The notes under the pieces are model-generated. The model was not told the DNA's origin. It was given only the letters and a program-made list of their open reading frames with translations, and did no database searches. Positions 1 to 9,892 of a DNA stretch of 64,000 nucleotides are shown here, one piece after another; position 1 is the first letter of the stretch; every line of letters starts with the position of its first letter. The stretch comes from JAKAXS01 sp965279065 (GTDB lineage: Bacteria > Pseudomonadota > Alphaproteobacteria > Rhizobiales > Hyphomicrobiaceae). The position numbers were made by a program, and so were the translations under genes. The stretch covers positions 2,604,001-2,668,000 of the forward strand of contig OZ257134.1 in assembly GCA_965279065.1 (NCBI GenBank), given 5' to 3'.

Positions 1-2260
1 TCTCGTCGAGGATCTCGCCGGCATGCTTGTAGTTCCAGTCGAGACCCAGCGCCTGTGCGATCAGCTGCGTCACTTCCCAGTCGGCGTAGCCGTTCTTGGG
101 TGCCATCGTCTTCGTTACGCGCTGCACGCGCCGTTCTGCGTTCGTGAATGTGCCGTCCTTCTCCAGGAACGTGCAGCCCGGCAGGAAGACGTGCGCGTAG
201 TTGGCGGTTTCGTTCAGGAACAGATCCTGCACCACGACGCATTCCATCGCGGCCAGACCGGCCGAAACGTGCGTCGTGTTCGGGTCCGACTGAAGGATGT
301 CCTCGCCTTCGATGTAGAGCGCCTTGAACGTGCCCTCCACGGCCGAGTCGAGCATGTTGGGAATACGCAGGCCCGGTTCGGGATCAAGCGGACGGCCCCA
401 CTCGGCTTCGAACAGCCCGCGGGCTTCGTCGTCCGAAACGTGACGGTAGGCTGTCAGTTCGTGCGGGAACGAGCCCATGTCGCAGGCGCCCTGCACGTTG
501 TTCTGGCCGCGCAGCGGGTTCACGCCCACGCCGGCCCTGCCGATGTTGCCCGTTGCCATCGCCAGGTTGGCGATCGCCAGAACGGTCGTCGAACCCTGGC
601 TGTGCTCGGTAACGCCCAAGCCGTAGTAGATCGCCGCGTTGCCGCCCGTCGCGAACAAACGGGCTGCCGCACGCACATCCTTGGGATCGAGGCCGGTGTA
701 CTGCGCGGTCGCTTCCGGCGAGTGGCTCGGCTCTGCGACGAATGCCGCCCATTCCTTGAACTCTTCGACTTCGCAACGCTCGTTGACGAACTTCTCGTCG
801 ACAAGACCTTCCGTCACGATCACGTGTGCCAGCGACGTCACCACGGCAACGTTCGTGCCCGGCTGCAGCGGCAGATGGTAGTCGGCACTGACGTGCGGCG
901 AGCGCACCAGGTCGGTCCGCCGCGGATCGATGACGATCAGCTTGGCACCTTCACGCAGCCGCTTCTTCATGCGGCTGGCGAACACGGGATGGCCGTCCGT
1001 CGGATTCGCGCCGATAACGAGAATGACGTCGGTAGCTTCGACGCTGTCGAAGTCCTGGGTGCCGGCCGATTCACCGAACGTCGTCTTCAGGCCATAGCCC
1101 GTCGGCGAGTGGCAGACGCGTGCGCAGGTGTCGACGTTATTGGTGCCGAAGCCGGCGCGGATCAGCTTTTGCACGAGGAAGCTTTCCTCGTTCGTGCAGC
1201 GCGACGAGGTGATGCCGCCGACCGAGCGACGGCCGTATTCGCCCTGGATGCGCTTGAACTCGCTGGCGACGCGCCCGATGGCCTCTTCCCACGTCGTCTC
1301 GCGCCACGGATCGGTAATCTTGTCGCGAACCATCGGCTTCATGATGCGATCACGATGCGTGGCATAGCCATAGGCGAACCGCCCCTTGACGCAGGAGTGA
1401 CCGCGGTTGGCTTTGCCGTCCTTCCACGGCACCATGCGCACGACTTCTTCGCCGCGCATCTCCGCCTTGAACGAGCAGCCGACGCCGCAGTAAGCGCACG
1501 TCGTGATGTGCGAATGCTCCGGCTGGCCGATCTCGATCAGCGCCTTCTCGGACAACGTCGCCGTCGGGCAGGCCTGCACGCAGGCGCCGCACGAGACGCA
1601 CTCCGACGCCAGGAAATCTTCGTCCATGCCGGCTGAAACGCGGCTGTCGAAGCCGCGGCCGGAAATCGTCAGGGCGAACGTGCCTTGCACCTCTTCGCAC
1701 GCGCGTACGCAGCGATTGCAGACGATGCACTTGGCCGGATCGTAGGTGAAGTACGGGTTGGACTCGTCCTTGCCGATGTAGAGGTCGTTGGCGACGCCAT
1801 CCATCTTCTTGAAGACGTGGTTCTCGCCCTCGTAGCCGTAGCGCACGTCGCGCAGGCCGACGGCACCGGCCATGTCCTCAAGCTCGCAGTCGCCGTTCGC
1901 CGGGCAGGTCAGGCAATCCAGCGGATGGTCGGAGATGTACAGCTCCATGACGCCCTTGCGGATGTCCTTGAGCCGCTGCGTCTGCGTCTTCACCCTTATG
2001 CCGGGCGCCACCGGCGTGGTGCACGAGGCCGGCGTTCCGTTGCGGCCCTCGATCTCGACGAGACAGAGCCGGCAGGACCCGAAGCTGTCCAGCATGTCGG
2101 TGGCACACAGCTTGGGGATGGTCGTCCCCATCTCCATGGCCGCTCGCATGATCGACGTGCCTTCCGGCACCGTGATCTCTGTATCATCGATGGTGAGCGT
2201 CACCATCTTCTCGGACTTCGCGGCCGGTGTGCCGTAGTCGATTTCTTTGATCAGTGCCAT
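1..2260 (-). CDS. fdsA: NAD-dependent formate dehydrogenase, alpha (catalytic Mo/W) subunit, 3' part missing
   Basis: Oxidises formate to CO2 and passes electrons through Fe-S clusters to the FdsB/FdsG diaphorase in the cytoplasm. About 753 residues are visible from an ATG at 2260; the C-terminus lies beyond base 1. Seen in order: an N-terminal 2Fe-2S ferredoxin domain (Cys at about 52, 63, 66, 80), a His-Cys3 cluster motif (HPLDCLTCPANGDC, about 112-125), two 4Fe-4S motifs (CIVCNRCVRAC and CVSCGACVQAC), the CAYCGVGC cluster motif of the molybdopterin domain, and ARVCHSPT, whose Cys (about 383) is the expected metal ligand in formate dehydrogenases. A Cys rather than selenocysteine is encoded. 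It starts 10 bp after the fdsB stop, so it belongs to the fdsGBA operon. Identity is firm; the choice of Mo or W cannot be read from sequence. Confidence 0.96.
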   Translation of the reverse strand, partial: MALIKEIDYGTPAAKSEKMVTLTIDDTEITVPEGTSIMRAAMEMGTTIPKLCATDMLDSFGSCRLCLVEIEGRNGTPASCTTPVAPGIRVKTQTQRLKDIRKGVMELYISDHPLDCLTCPANGDCELEDMAGAVGLRDVRYGYEGENHVFKKMDGVANDLYIGKDESNPYFTYDPAKCIVCNRCVRACEEVQGTFALTISGRGFDSRVSAGMDEDFLASECVSCGACVQACPTATLSEKALIEIGQPEHSHITTCAYCGVGCSFKAEMRGEEVVRMVPWKDGKANRGHSCVKGRFAYGYATHRDRIMKPMVRDKITDPWRETTWEEAIGRVASEFKRIQGEYGRRSVGGITSSRCTNEESFLVQKLIRAGFGTNNVDTCARVCHSPTGYGLKTTFGESAGTQDFDSVEATDVILVIGANPTDGHPVFASRMKKRLREGAKLIVIDPRRTDLVRSPHVSADYHLPLQPGTNVAVVTSLAHVIVTEGLVDEKFVNERCEVEEFKEWAAFVAEPSHSPEATAQYTGLDPKDVRAAARLFATGGNAAIYYGLGVTEHSQGSTTVLAIANLAMATGNIGRAGVGVNPLRGQNNVQGACDMGSFPHELTAYRHVSDDEARGLFEAEWGRPLDPEPGLRIPNMLDSAVEGTFKALYIEGEDILQSDPNTTHVSAGLAAMECVVVQDLFLNETANYAHVFLPGCTFLEKDGTFTNAERRVQRVTKTMAPKNGYADWEVTQLIAQALGLDWNYKHAGEILDE

Positions 2261-2270
2261 GCGCTTATCC

Positions 2271-3848
2271 TCACTCCGCCGCCGCAGGGAGTTTCTTCGC
2301 GGGACGTCCGAAATCTTCAGGGAAATGCGTCAATGCGCTCATGACGGGATATGGAGTGAACCCCCCCAAAGCGCAAAGCGAACCGAACTTCATCGTGTTG
2401 CAGAGATCCTCGACGACAGCGAGATTAGCTTCCGCCCGCTCGCCTGCGCGAACCTTGTCAAGCGTCTCCACCCCGCGCGTCGAACCGATACGGCAGGGCG
2501 TGCACTTGCCACAGCTTTCCACCGCACAGAACTCGAACGCAAACCGGGCCTGAGCCATCATGTCCGCAGTCTCGTCGAACACAACGACGCCAGCGTGACC
2601 AATCAGGCCATCGCGCGCCGCGAACGCTTCGTAGTCGAATGGCGTATCGAAATAGTCGCGCGGAAAGTAGGCGCCCAGAGGGCCGCCAACCTGAACGGCC
2701 TTCACCGGCTTGCCCGACAGTGTGCCGCCGCCGATGTCGTCGACCAGTTCGCCGAGCGTGATGCCGAACGCAGTTTCGAACAGACCGCCATGCTTCAGAT
2801 TGCCGGCGAGCTGGATAGGCATTGTGCCGCGAGACCGGCCGACGCCATAATCGGCATAAGCCTGTGCGCCATGCTCCATGATGAAGGGCACGGCCGCCAG
2901 CGACAGCACGTTGTTGATCACCGTGGGCTGGCCGAACAAACCCTTATGTGCCGGCAGCGGCGGCTTGGCGCGAACCAGTCCGCGCTTGCCTTCCAGGCTC
3001 TCCAGCAGCGACGTCTCCTCGCCGCAAACGTAGGCACCTGCACCCATCCGCACCTGGAGCTCGAACGCATGACCGGAGCCGCGCACGTTGTCGCCGAGGT
3101 AGCCGTCTTTCTTGGCCGCCGCGATCGCCGCATTGAGAGCGATACCGGCGTGAGGGTACTCCGACCGCAGGTAGATGTAGCCGCGCGTAGCGCCTACAGC
3201 GAGGCCGGCGATCGTCATGCCCTCGATGAGCACGAAGGGATCGCCTTCCATGATCATGCGATCGGCAAACGTGCCGCTATCGCCCTCGTCCGCGTTGCAG
3301 ACGATGTACTTCTGCTGCGGCGGCGTATCGTGCACCGTCTTCCACTTGATGCCGGTCGGAAAGCCCGCGCCACCGCGGCCCCGCAACCCTGACTTCGATA
3401 CGACGTCGACAATCTCGATCGGTTTCAGCTTGAGCGCCTTCTCCAGGCCCTTGTAGCCACCGAGCCGCTTGTAGTCCGCCAGCGAAACCGGATCCGCCAG
3501 GCCACAGCGCGCGAAGGTCAGCCGCGTCTGCTTCTTGAAAAACGGAATGTCTTCGACAGGGCCAACGGCGAGCTTGTGCTTGATGCCCTTCGGCCCCTTT
3601 TCGCCAAGGATGCCGGCCTTCACCAAGTCCGGTACATCCTCTTCGCCGACAGGACCGAAGCCGTAGCGGACGCCATTGTGCTCGACCTCGACCAGCGGCT
3701 CCAGCCACAACATGCCGCGCGAGCCGTTGCGCACGATCTCGATCTTGATGGCGGCCTTCTTGGCAGTCTTCTTGAACGCGGCCGCGACCTCGTCGGCGCC
3801 GCAGGCGATCGCGGCAGCGTCTTTCGGAATGTAGATCTTCACCGTCAT
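2271..3848 (-). CDS. fdsB: Formate dehydrogenase beta subunit (NuoF-like, FMN and NAD binding)
   Basis: The diaphorase subunit that carries electrons to NAD+. The 525 residues show an N-terminal thioredoxin-like extension (to about 120), then the NuoF core: GRGGAGFPTG and ADEGDSGTFADR for FMN/NAD(H), an SLBB-type middle region, and a C-terminal 4Fe-4S motif ESCGKCTPCRIGS. The N-terminal extension fused to NuoF is typical of the Fds/HoxF-type enzymes rather than Complex I. The ATG at 3848 overlaps the fdsG stop (ATGA), implying translational coupling. Confidence 0.96.
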   Translation of the reverse strand: MTVKIYIPKDAAAIACGADEVAAAFKKTAKKAAIKIEIVRNGSRGMLWLEPLVEVEHNGVRYGFGPVGEEDVPDLVKAGILGEKGPKGIKHKLAVGPVEDIPFFKKQTRLTFARCGLADPVSLADYKRLGGYKGLEKALKLKPIEIVDVVSKSGLRGRGGAGFPTGIKWKTVHDTPPQQKYIVCNADEGDSGTFADRMIMEGDPFVLIEGMTIAGLAVGATRGYIYLRSEYPHAGIALNAAIAAAKKDGYLGDNVRGSGHAFELQVRMGAGAYVCGEETSLLESLEGKRGLVRAKPPLPAHKGLFGQPTVINNVLSLAAVPFIMEHGAQAYADYGVGRSRGTMPIQLAGNLKHGGLFETAFGITLGELVDDIGGGTLSGKPVKAVQVGGPLGAYFPRDYFDTPFDYEAFAARDGLIGHAGVVVFDETADMMAQARFAFEFCAVESCGKCTPCRIGSTRGVETLDKVRAGERAEANLAVVEDLCNTMKFGSLCALGGFTPYPVMSALTHFPEDFGRPAKKLPAAAE

Positions 3849-4315
3849 GCGCCCGCTCCCTTCAGGAGCCGGTCGAGCTTAGCCTCGTTGAGCCGGCCGA
3901 CGAGCCTGCCATCAAGCATAGCCGAAGGCGCCGTCGCACACAGGCCCAGGCAGTATATCGGCTCCAGCGTCATGCGGCCATCCGCACTCGTTTCGCCGCA
4001 CTTGATGCCCAGTCGATCTTCGGCGCGCTTCACCAGCGGCTCGCAGCCCATCGATTGGCACGCTTCCGCGCGGCACATCTTCAGCACGTGCTGGCCCGCC
4101 GGCTCGCGGCGGAAGTCATGATAGAACGTCACCACGCCGTGCACTTCGGCACGCGACAGGTTCAGCTCGTTGGCAATGACTGGAACAGCCTCTTGCGGCA
4201 CGTAGCCGAACGTCTCCACGCAAGCGTGGAGGATAGGCATCAGTGGGCCCTCGAGACCCATGTGCTCAGACACGATTTGCCGCGTACGCGGCTCGCTCCA
4301 TGGTTCCCGCCCCAT
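3845..4315 (-). CDS. fdsG: Formate dehydrogenase gamma subunit (NuoE-like 2Fe-2S protein)
   Basis: First gene of the fds operon. The 156-residue NuoE-type protein has a thioredoxin-like 2Fe-2S domain: CRAEACQSMGC in the middle and CLGLCATAP near the C-terminus provide the cluster cysteines. It works with FdsB as the NAD+-reducing module. Its stop overlaps the fdsB start by 4 bp. The 174 bp upstream (4316-4489) separate it from the LysR gene and probably hold the operon promoter; I could not assign a convincing -35/-10 pair there. Confidence 0.95.
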   Translation of the reverse strand: MGREPWSEPRTRQIVSEHMGLEGPLMPILHACVETFGYVPQEAVPVIANELNLSRAEVHGVVTFYHDFRREPAGQHVLKMCRAEACQSMGCEPLVKRAEDRLGIKCGETSADGRMTLEPIYCLGLCATAPSAMLDGRLVGRLNEAKLDRLLKGAGA

Positions 4316-4489
4316 GTCGCGCCACCTCCCGGTTTTTGATCTAGCTGTTGCGTCTACAGATGGCCCTTTCCCGGCGGCACTTCAATAAAGCTCTTCCGTG
4401 CCACGATAGGCAAACGCAAACATCCTAGAAACGCGTTACATTACAGCCACTTAAAAAGCGCCACCCCTGCCGGATGAACGTCTGCGAAG

Positions 4490-5389
4490 TTAGGCAGGTT
4501 CCAGCTGAGTTGCCGCGGCCTGCTTTGCCTCTGAGACAAAAGCATTTACCAGGGGTGAATGTGGCTCACGGCGCAAAATAAGCAAGCCAATTTTGTGGGT
4601 GACGGAAGGCGCGGTCAGAGGAATGGCCCGCAGGCGGCCTCTGGGGTCCAGCGTCTCGGCCAATCGTGACGAGAAGATGCTGGCGAATTTCCCCGTCCGG
4701 ACATGGGCATAGAGCGTCAGCATCGAATTCGACTCAAGCCGGAGTGTTCGCCGCCCACCCGCGTCCTCCAGATGCCTGTCGACGATGCGGCGGTTCTGCA
4801 TGTCCGGTGTCAGCAGGCACAGCGGCAACTGTGCCGCCTGAGTCCAGGTCATCGTCTTGGCCTTCGCCAGTGGCGAATCGGGCGAGACCAGGACCGTGTA
4901 CTGCTCCTCATAGAGCGGGATCGCGACGCATCGGTCGATCGGCTCGTCATCGATGTAGGAGATGCCGACATCCAACTCCAGATCCGCCAGACGGTCCAGG
5001 ATCGCCGCCGACGTCAGCGACAGCACCGTTAGCCTGACATCCGTAAACCTGTTGCCGAACGGGATCGAAACCGACGGCAGGAACGGCAGCGCCGTCGGAA
5101 TGATGCCGATGCGCAAATGCCCTGACAGTCCGTGCTTGAGCGCCTCGATTTCAGACTTCATCGTCCGGCTGTCGCCGACGAGCCGCCGCGCCCATTCCAG
5201 GACGCGTTCACCCTCCGGCGTAAAGCCGCGAAACCGCGACCCGCGCTCGACGATCAGGATACCGAATTGATCTTCCAGGCTTTTTACCGTCGACGACAAC
5301 GTCGGTTGCGTCACGCCCGAGACCTCTGCTGCACGGCCGAAGTGACGTTCCCGCGCCAGCGCCAACAGCAATTCCAACTTGTCGATCAT
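4490..5389 (-). CDS. LysR-family transcriptional regulator, probable regulator of formate dehydrogenase
   Basis: About 299 residues from the ATG at 5389 (MIDKLELLLALARERHFGRA). That start is preferred over an in-frame ATG 39 bp upstream because it places the winged-helix motif at the usual position for LysR proteins. The HTH (HFGRAAEVSGVTQPTLSSTV) is followed by a LysR substrate-binding domain. It lies directly upstream of fdsGBA on the same strand, 174 bp away. LysR genes next to fds operons are known in other bacteria, so control of formate dehydrogenase is a reasonable inference; the effector is unknown. Confidence 0.88.
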   Translation of the reverse strand: MIDKLELLLALARERHFGRAAEVSGVTQPTLSSTVKSLEDQFGILIVERGSRFRGFTPEGERVLEWARRLVGDSRTMKSEIEALKHGLSGHLRIGIIPTALPFLPSVSIPFGNRFTDVRLTVLSLTSAAILDRLADLELDVGISYIDDEPIDRCVAIPLYEEQYTVLVSPDSPLAKAKTMTWTQAAQLPLCLLTPDMQNRRIVDRHLEDAGGRRTLRLESNSMLTLYAHVRTGKFASIFSSRLAETLDPRGRLRAIPLTAPSVTHKIGLLILRREPHSPLVNAFVSEAKQAAATQLEPA

Positions 5390-5482
5390 CGCCCGCGCCT
5401 GCCCTGGGGAGCGCTGCGGCCGCTCCACCCTCCGCCTGATCCTAGCCTATTTTTGGCGCCTGCGGAGGGGTTTAGTGGCCAA

Positions 5483-8400
5483 CTACACGGCGCCCTGTAG
5501 GCCGCTCGGGCCCTCGCCATTCAATTGCTCCAGGCTCAAGTCTTCGTCGTTGACTCCGACATCCGCTTCCCGGTGGAACATCCGGTAGAGAGCCGGAAGC
5601 ACCAGCAGCGTCAGGATGGTCGACGACACGATGCCACCAATCACGACCGTCGCCAGCGGCCGCTGCACCTCCGCCCCGGCACCCGTCGCGATCGCCATCG
5701 GCACGAAGCCCAGTGACGCGACCAGCGCCGTCATCAGCACCGGTCGCAGCCGCTGCATGGCGCCGTCATGGATGGCCTGATCCAGGCCCAACCCATCTCG
5801 CCGAAGATTGTTGATGAAGGCGATGATGACGAGACCGTTCAAGACCGCCACGCCCGACAGCGCGATGAATCCGACACCCGCGGAGATGGACAGCGGAATG
5901 CCGCGTAAGGCCAGCGCCAGAACGCCGCCCGTCAAGGCCAGCGGCACGCCGGAAAAGACGATGAGGGCATCCTTGGCCGAACCGAGACTGGTGAACAGCA
6001 GGAAGTAGATCAGCGCCAGCGCCACCGGCACGACGATGGCAAGCCGCTGCGACGCCGACATCAGCTGCTCGAACTGCCCGCCCCATCCCAGCCAATAGCC
6101 CGCCGGCAGCTTCACCGAACCGTTGACCGCAGCCTGCGCCTCGACGACGAACGAGCCGAGATCCCGACCGCGCACGTTCGCCGACACGACGACGCGCCGC
6201 TTGCCGTTCTCCCGGCTGATCTGATTGGGACCGGGCGCAAATGCCACCGTTGCCACCTCGCTCAGCGGTATGACACGCGGCATCTTCCCCGACGCCGCCG
6301 GCGCCAACTGGGCCGCTGCGTTCGTTTCCGTTTCCGCATGCACCTCCGGCAACGAGATCGGCAGTCGCTTCAGGGTATCGATATCAGCGCGCCGTTCCTC
6401 GGGCAGGCGCACGAAGATGCCGAACTTGCGGTCGCCGTCGTAGATGGCACCGGCAGCCTTGCCGCCGACCGCGATCTCGACCGCCTCCTGCACGGCCGCG
6501 ACGCTCAAACCCATCCGCGCGATTGTCTCCCGCTTTGGTGTGATCGACAGGATCGGCAGCCCGGTCACCTGTTCCACCCGCGTGTCGGCGGCACCCGGCA
6601 CCTTGCTCAACACCACCGACACCTGGTTGGCCACGCTCACCAGCGTATCGAGATCGTCGCCGAAGACCTTGACGCCGATGTCCGCGCGCACGCCCGCGAT
6701 CAGTTCATTGAAGCGCATCTGGATCGGCTGCGTGAACTCGTAGTTGTTGCCCGGCATCTCATCGGTCGCCGCCTCGATGTCCGCCACGACATCGGCCTTG
6801 GTCTTCGCCGGATCGGGCCATTGCTCCTTCGGCTTCAGCATCACGAACGTGTCCGCCACGTTCGGCGGCATTGCGTCCGTGGCGATTTCGGGCGTGCCGA
6901 TTTTCGAGAACACCAACGACACTTCCGGCACCTGCGTCAGTCGCATCTCCAGCGCCTGCTGCATCTCCGTTGATTGCGTCAGGCTGGTACCCGGCACGCG
7001 CATGGCATGCAGCGCCACATCGCCCTCATCGAGACTCGGAATGAATTCCGTGCCGAGCTTGGTCGCGCCGAGCCCCGCCAGCACCACCAGCACGGCCGCG
7101 ATCGTCGCCACTACGGATCGCTGCGCGACCGCCAGCCGCAAAAGCGGCTCGTAGACCGCTTTGGCCCCGCGGATGATGAAGCTCTCAGTCTCGGCCACGC
7201 GTCCCGTCACGAACAGCGCGATCGCCGCCGGTACGAACGTCATCGACAGCACCATGGCCCCCGCCAGCGCCATGACAACGGTCAGAGCCATCGGCGTGAA
7301 CATGCGGCCCTCCACGCCGGTCAGCGTGAGGATCGGCAGGTACACCACCATGATGATGAAGGCGCCGAACACCGACGGCGTGACCACTTCCTTCGTCGCC
7401 GCCAGCACCGTCGCGAACCGTTCTCGCCGCGTCAGCAGGCGCCCCAACCGGTGCTGCTCCTGCCCCAGCAACCGCAGGCAGTTCTCGACGATGATCACCG
7501 CGCCGTCGACGATGATACCGAAGTCGATCGCGCCGAGGCTCATGAGATTGGCGCTGATCTTCGCCTCCACCATGCCCGTGATCGCCACCAGCATCGACAG
7601 GGGAATGACGCACGCCGCGATCAGCGCCGCCCGGATGTTCCCCAAGAGCAGAAACAGTACGACGATGACGAGCACCGCGCCTTCGAACAGGTTTTTTTGC
7701 ACCGTCTCGATCGTGCGGTTGACCAGGTTGGTACGGTCATAGACCGTCTGTACCTCGATGCCGTCGGGCAGGCTGCGCTGGATCTCCGCCAGCTTGGCCG
7801 CCACGCGTTGTGACACGGTGCGGCTGTTCTCGCCGATCAACATCATCGCCGTGCCAAGCACGGTTTCCTGCCCGTTGATGGTTGCAGCCCCCGTCCGCAG
7901 CTCGCGGCCGATTTCCACGCGCGCCACGTCGCGCACCCGCACCGGCACGCCGTCATGCGAGCCAAGCTGGATGTCCAGCAACTCGTCTCCGGTCGCCAAC
8001 TGCCCCGGCGAGCGCACGAGGTACTGTTCGCCGTTGCGCTCGATATAGCCTGCGCCCTTGTTGCCGTTGTTCTGCTCGATCGCCGTGACGAGCTCGGCCA
8101 GGCTGACGTTGAAGGCGCTGAGCCGTTCCGGTTCCGGCACCACATGGAACTGGCGCTCGAAGCCGCCGATGGCATTCACCTCCACGACGCCCGGCACCGT
8201 GCGCAGCTGCGGCTTCACCACCCAGTCGTGCAAGGTGCGCAGATCGGTCGGCGTGTACGCCCCACCCTCCGGCTTTACTGCACCCGGTTTGGCTTCGACC
8301 ACATACGAAAAGATCTCGCCGAGGCCCGTCGCGATGGGACCCATTGCCAGTTCGATGCCCTCGGGCAGTTGGTCCTTGACCTGCCCCAGCCGCTCGTTGA

Positions 8401-8728
8401 CCAGCGTCCGCGCCCAATAGATGTCAGTGCCATCCTCGAAGACCACCGTGACTTGGCTCAGTCCGTAACGCGACAGCGATCGCGTGTAGCTGAGCAGTGG
8501 TAGCCCACCGAGCCCGGTCTCCACCGGAAACGTCACCCGCTGCTCCACCTCGAGCGGCGAGTACCCCGGCGCCACGGCATTGATCTGCACCTGGACGTTT
8601 GTGATATCCGGCACCGCGTCGATCGGCAGCTTGAGATAGTTGTAGGCCCCGAGCGCCGCGACGCCCAACGTCACGAACATCACCAGCCAGCGCTGCAGCA
8701 CCGAAAACCCGATGAGCCGATCTAGCAT
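5483..8728 (-). CDS. czcA: CzcA/CusA-family heavy-metal efflux RND transporter
   Basis: Inner-membrane proton-driven pump of a tripartite metal exporter. About 1081 residues from the ATG at 8728 (MLDRLIGFSVLQRWLVMFV), which begins the first transmembrane helix as in the family; an upstream in-frame start would add 10 residues. The HME-RND hallmarks are visible: SPLEVEQRVTFPVE near the N-terminus, SLGAIDFGIIVDGAVIIVEN in TM4 with the conserved Asp and Glu, and a second membrane half. The TM4 Asp-Phe-Gly with one following Asp and Glu resembles CzcA (Co/Zn/Cd) more than CusA, but the metal is not certain. It follows czcB by 36 bp. Confidence 0.93.
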   Translation of the reverse strand: MLDRLIGFSVLQRWLVMFVTLGVAALGAYNYLKLPIDAVPDITNVQVQINAVAPGYSPLEVEQRVTFPVETGLGGLPLLSYTRSLSRYGLSQVTVVFEDGTDIYWARTLVNERLGQVKDQLPEGIELAMGPIATGLGEIFSYVVEAKPGAVKPEGGAYTPTDLRTLHDWVVKPQLRTVPGVVEVNAIGGFERQFHVVPEPERLSAFNVSLAELVTAIEQNNGNKGAGYIERNGEQYLVRSPGQLATGDELLDIQLGSHDGVPVRVRDVARVEIGRELRTGAATINGQETVLGTAMMLIGENSRTVSQRVAAKLAEIQRSLPDGIEVQTVYDRTNLVNRTIETVQKNLFEGAVLVIVVLFLLLGNIRAALIAACVIPLSMLVAITGMVEAKISANLMSLGAIDFGIIVDGAVIIVENCLRLLGQEQHRLGRLLTRRERFATVLAATKEVVTPSVFGAFIIMVVYLPILTLTGVEGRMFTPMALTVVMALAGAMVLSMTFVPAAIALFVTGRVAETESFIIRGAKAVYEPLLRLAVAQRSVVATIAAVLVVLAGLGATKLGTEFIPSLDEGDVALHAMRVPGTSLTQSTEMQQALEMRLTQVPEVSLVFSKIGTPEIATDAMPPNVADTFVMLKPKEQWPDPAKTKADVVADIEAATDEMPGNNYEFTQPIQMRFNELIAGVRADIGVKVFGDDLDTLVSVANQVSVVLSKVPGAADTRVEQVTGLPILSITPKRETIARMGLSVAAVQEAVEIAVGGKAAGAIYDGDRKFGIFVRLPEERRADIDTLKRLPISLPEVHAETETNAAAQLAPAASGKMPRVIPLSEVATVAFAPGPNQISRENGKRRVVVSANVRGRDLGSFVVEAQAAVNGSVKLPAGYWLGWGGQFEQLMSASQRLAIVVPVALALIYFLLFTSLGSAKDALIVFSGVPLALTGGVLALALRGIPLSISAGVGFIALSGVAVLNGLVIIAFINNLRRDGLGLDQAIHDGAMQRLRPVLMTALVASLGFVPMAIATGAGAEVQRPLATVVIGGIVSSTILTLLVLPALYRMFHREADVGVNDEDLSLEQLNGEGPSGLQGAV

Positions 8729-8764
8729 GACACCGGCTCCATAACCCTGGACGCGCAAGCGGGC

Positions 8765-9892
8765 TCAATGCACATGTTCGGCCTCACCTTTGCCGAGCTC
8801 GGCCTTGAGGATGAAGCTGTTGCCGACCACCACCTTGTCGCCGGCCGCAACGCCGGACACGATCTCGATCATCGTGTCGTCCTTGACGCCCAAAGCGATA
8901 TCGCGCTTCTCGAACCCATTCTCGTCTTCGATGAACACGACGGGTTTGCCGTCGATATACTGCAGCGCCGACTGCTTCACCGCGACGGCCGCCGGTTGCT
9001 CCGAAAGCAGCACGTGGCCAGTGACGAACAGCCCCGGCAGGAACCCACCGTCGCCATTCTCCACCACGGCGCGTGCGAGCATGCTCTGCGTGTCGGTCAC
9101 CCCGATCGGCGACAGATAGCTGATGCTGGCGGAATGCACCTCGTCGTGCCCCGGCAGCGCGACGTCGACCTTCTGCCCCACCTTGAGTTTGCTGAAATCC
9201 TGGCTGTAGACGCGCAGATCCACCCAGACCGTACTGAGGTCGGAGATCGCCATCAGCCGCTTGTCGGTCGCGGCAAACTCCCCGAGCGTCCCACTGCGCT
9301 CGATGACCGTGCCGTCCATCGGCGCCTGGATCTCATACTGCGTCAGGCTCTCGTTGCTTTCGATGCGCGCGACCACCTCGCCCTTCTTGACGCTGTCGCC
9401 GAGACGCTTGCCCATGTTGCGCACGATGCCGCCGAAGCGCGGCAGCACCGCCACGGTCTTCTCTTCGTTCGGCTGGATGATGCCGTTCAAGATTAGGGTC
9501 TGTTTGATTGCGGCAGGTCCTGCTGTCTCGATCACGAGCTTTGCATTCTCGCGTTGCTTGGCGGTGAACTTGACCGCTTTGCCATGCCCCTCCTCCTCGT
9601 CGCCGTGCGCATGCCCACCTTCGGCCTCATCGTGCTTGTGATCGGCCGCGGCTTCCCCTTCGTGCGCGTGGCCGCCCGCGTCTTTTTTCTCGCCCGCCTC
9701 GTGCGCGTGGCCGCCGTCCTTCTTTTTCTCGCCGCTGTCGTCATGCGCCTGGGCGGTTCCGGGCACCTCGCGCTCGTACGCCAGAATGGCCGCACCCGCG
9801 ATCACCCCCGCCGCTAGCACGCCGATGATCGCCACGCCGCGCGATAGCCGACCCAAAATTCCACCCTTCGGCAGCTCAACACCCGTACTCAT
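8765..9892 (-). CDS. czcB: CzcB-type periplasmic adaptor (membrane fusion protein) with His-rich N-terminal segment
   Basis: Joins the RND pump to the outer-membrane channel. The 375 residues have an N-terminal membrane anchor (about 14-33), then a strongly charged segment (about 45-108) with repeated GHAHE/GHAH units and about a dozen His, then the biotinyl-lipoyl/barrel-sandwich and beta-barrel domains of efflux adaptors (for example QAPMDGTVIER). The His-rich segment probably binds metal in the periplasm and is longer than in many homologs. Its stop is just upstream of czcA and its start overlaps the czcC stop by 4 bp. Confidence 0.92.
   Translation of the reverse strand: MSTGVELPKGGILGRLSRGVAIIGVLAAGVIAGAAILAYEREVPGTAQAHDDSGEKKKDGGHAHEAGEKKDAGGHAHEGEAAADHKHDEAEGGHAHGDEEEGHGKAVKFTAKQRENAKLVIETAGPAAIKQTLILNGIIQPNEEKTVAVLPRFGGIVRNMGKRLGDSVKKGEVVARIESNESLTQYEIQAPMDGTVIERSGTLGEFAATDKRLMAISDLSTVWVDLRVYSQDFSKLKVGQKVDVALPGHDEVHSASISYLSPIGVTDTQSMLARAVVENGDGGFLPGLFVTGHVLLSEQPAAVAVKQSALQYIDGKPVVFIEDENGFEKRDIALGVKDDTMIEIVSGVAAGDKVVVGNSFILKAELGKGEAEHVH

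Noticed and set aside
23..1636. Long plus-strand open frame (537 codons) across fdsA
   Set aside because: It is the GC-rich antisense shadow of fdsA, with Arg/His/Ala-rich low-complexity translation and no domain.
2247..3392. Plus-strand 381-codon frame opposite fdsB
   Set aside because: Antisense to a firmly identified gene, no ribosome site, no recognisable motifs.
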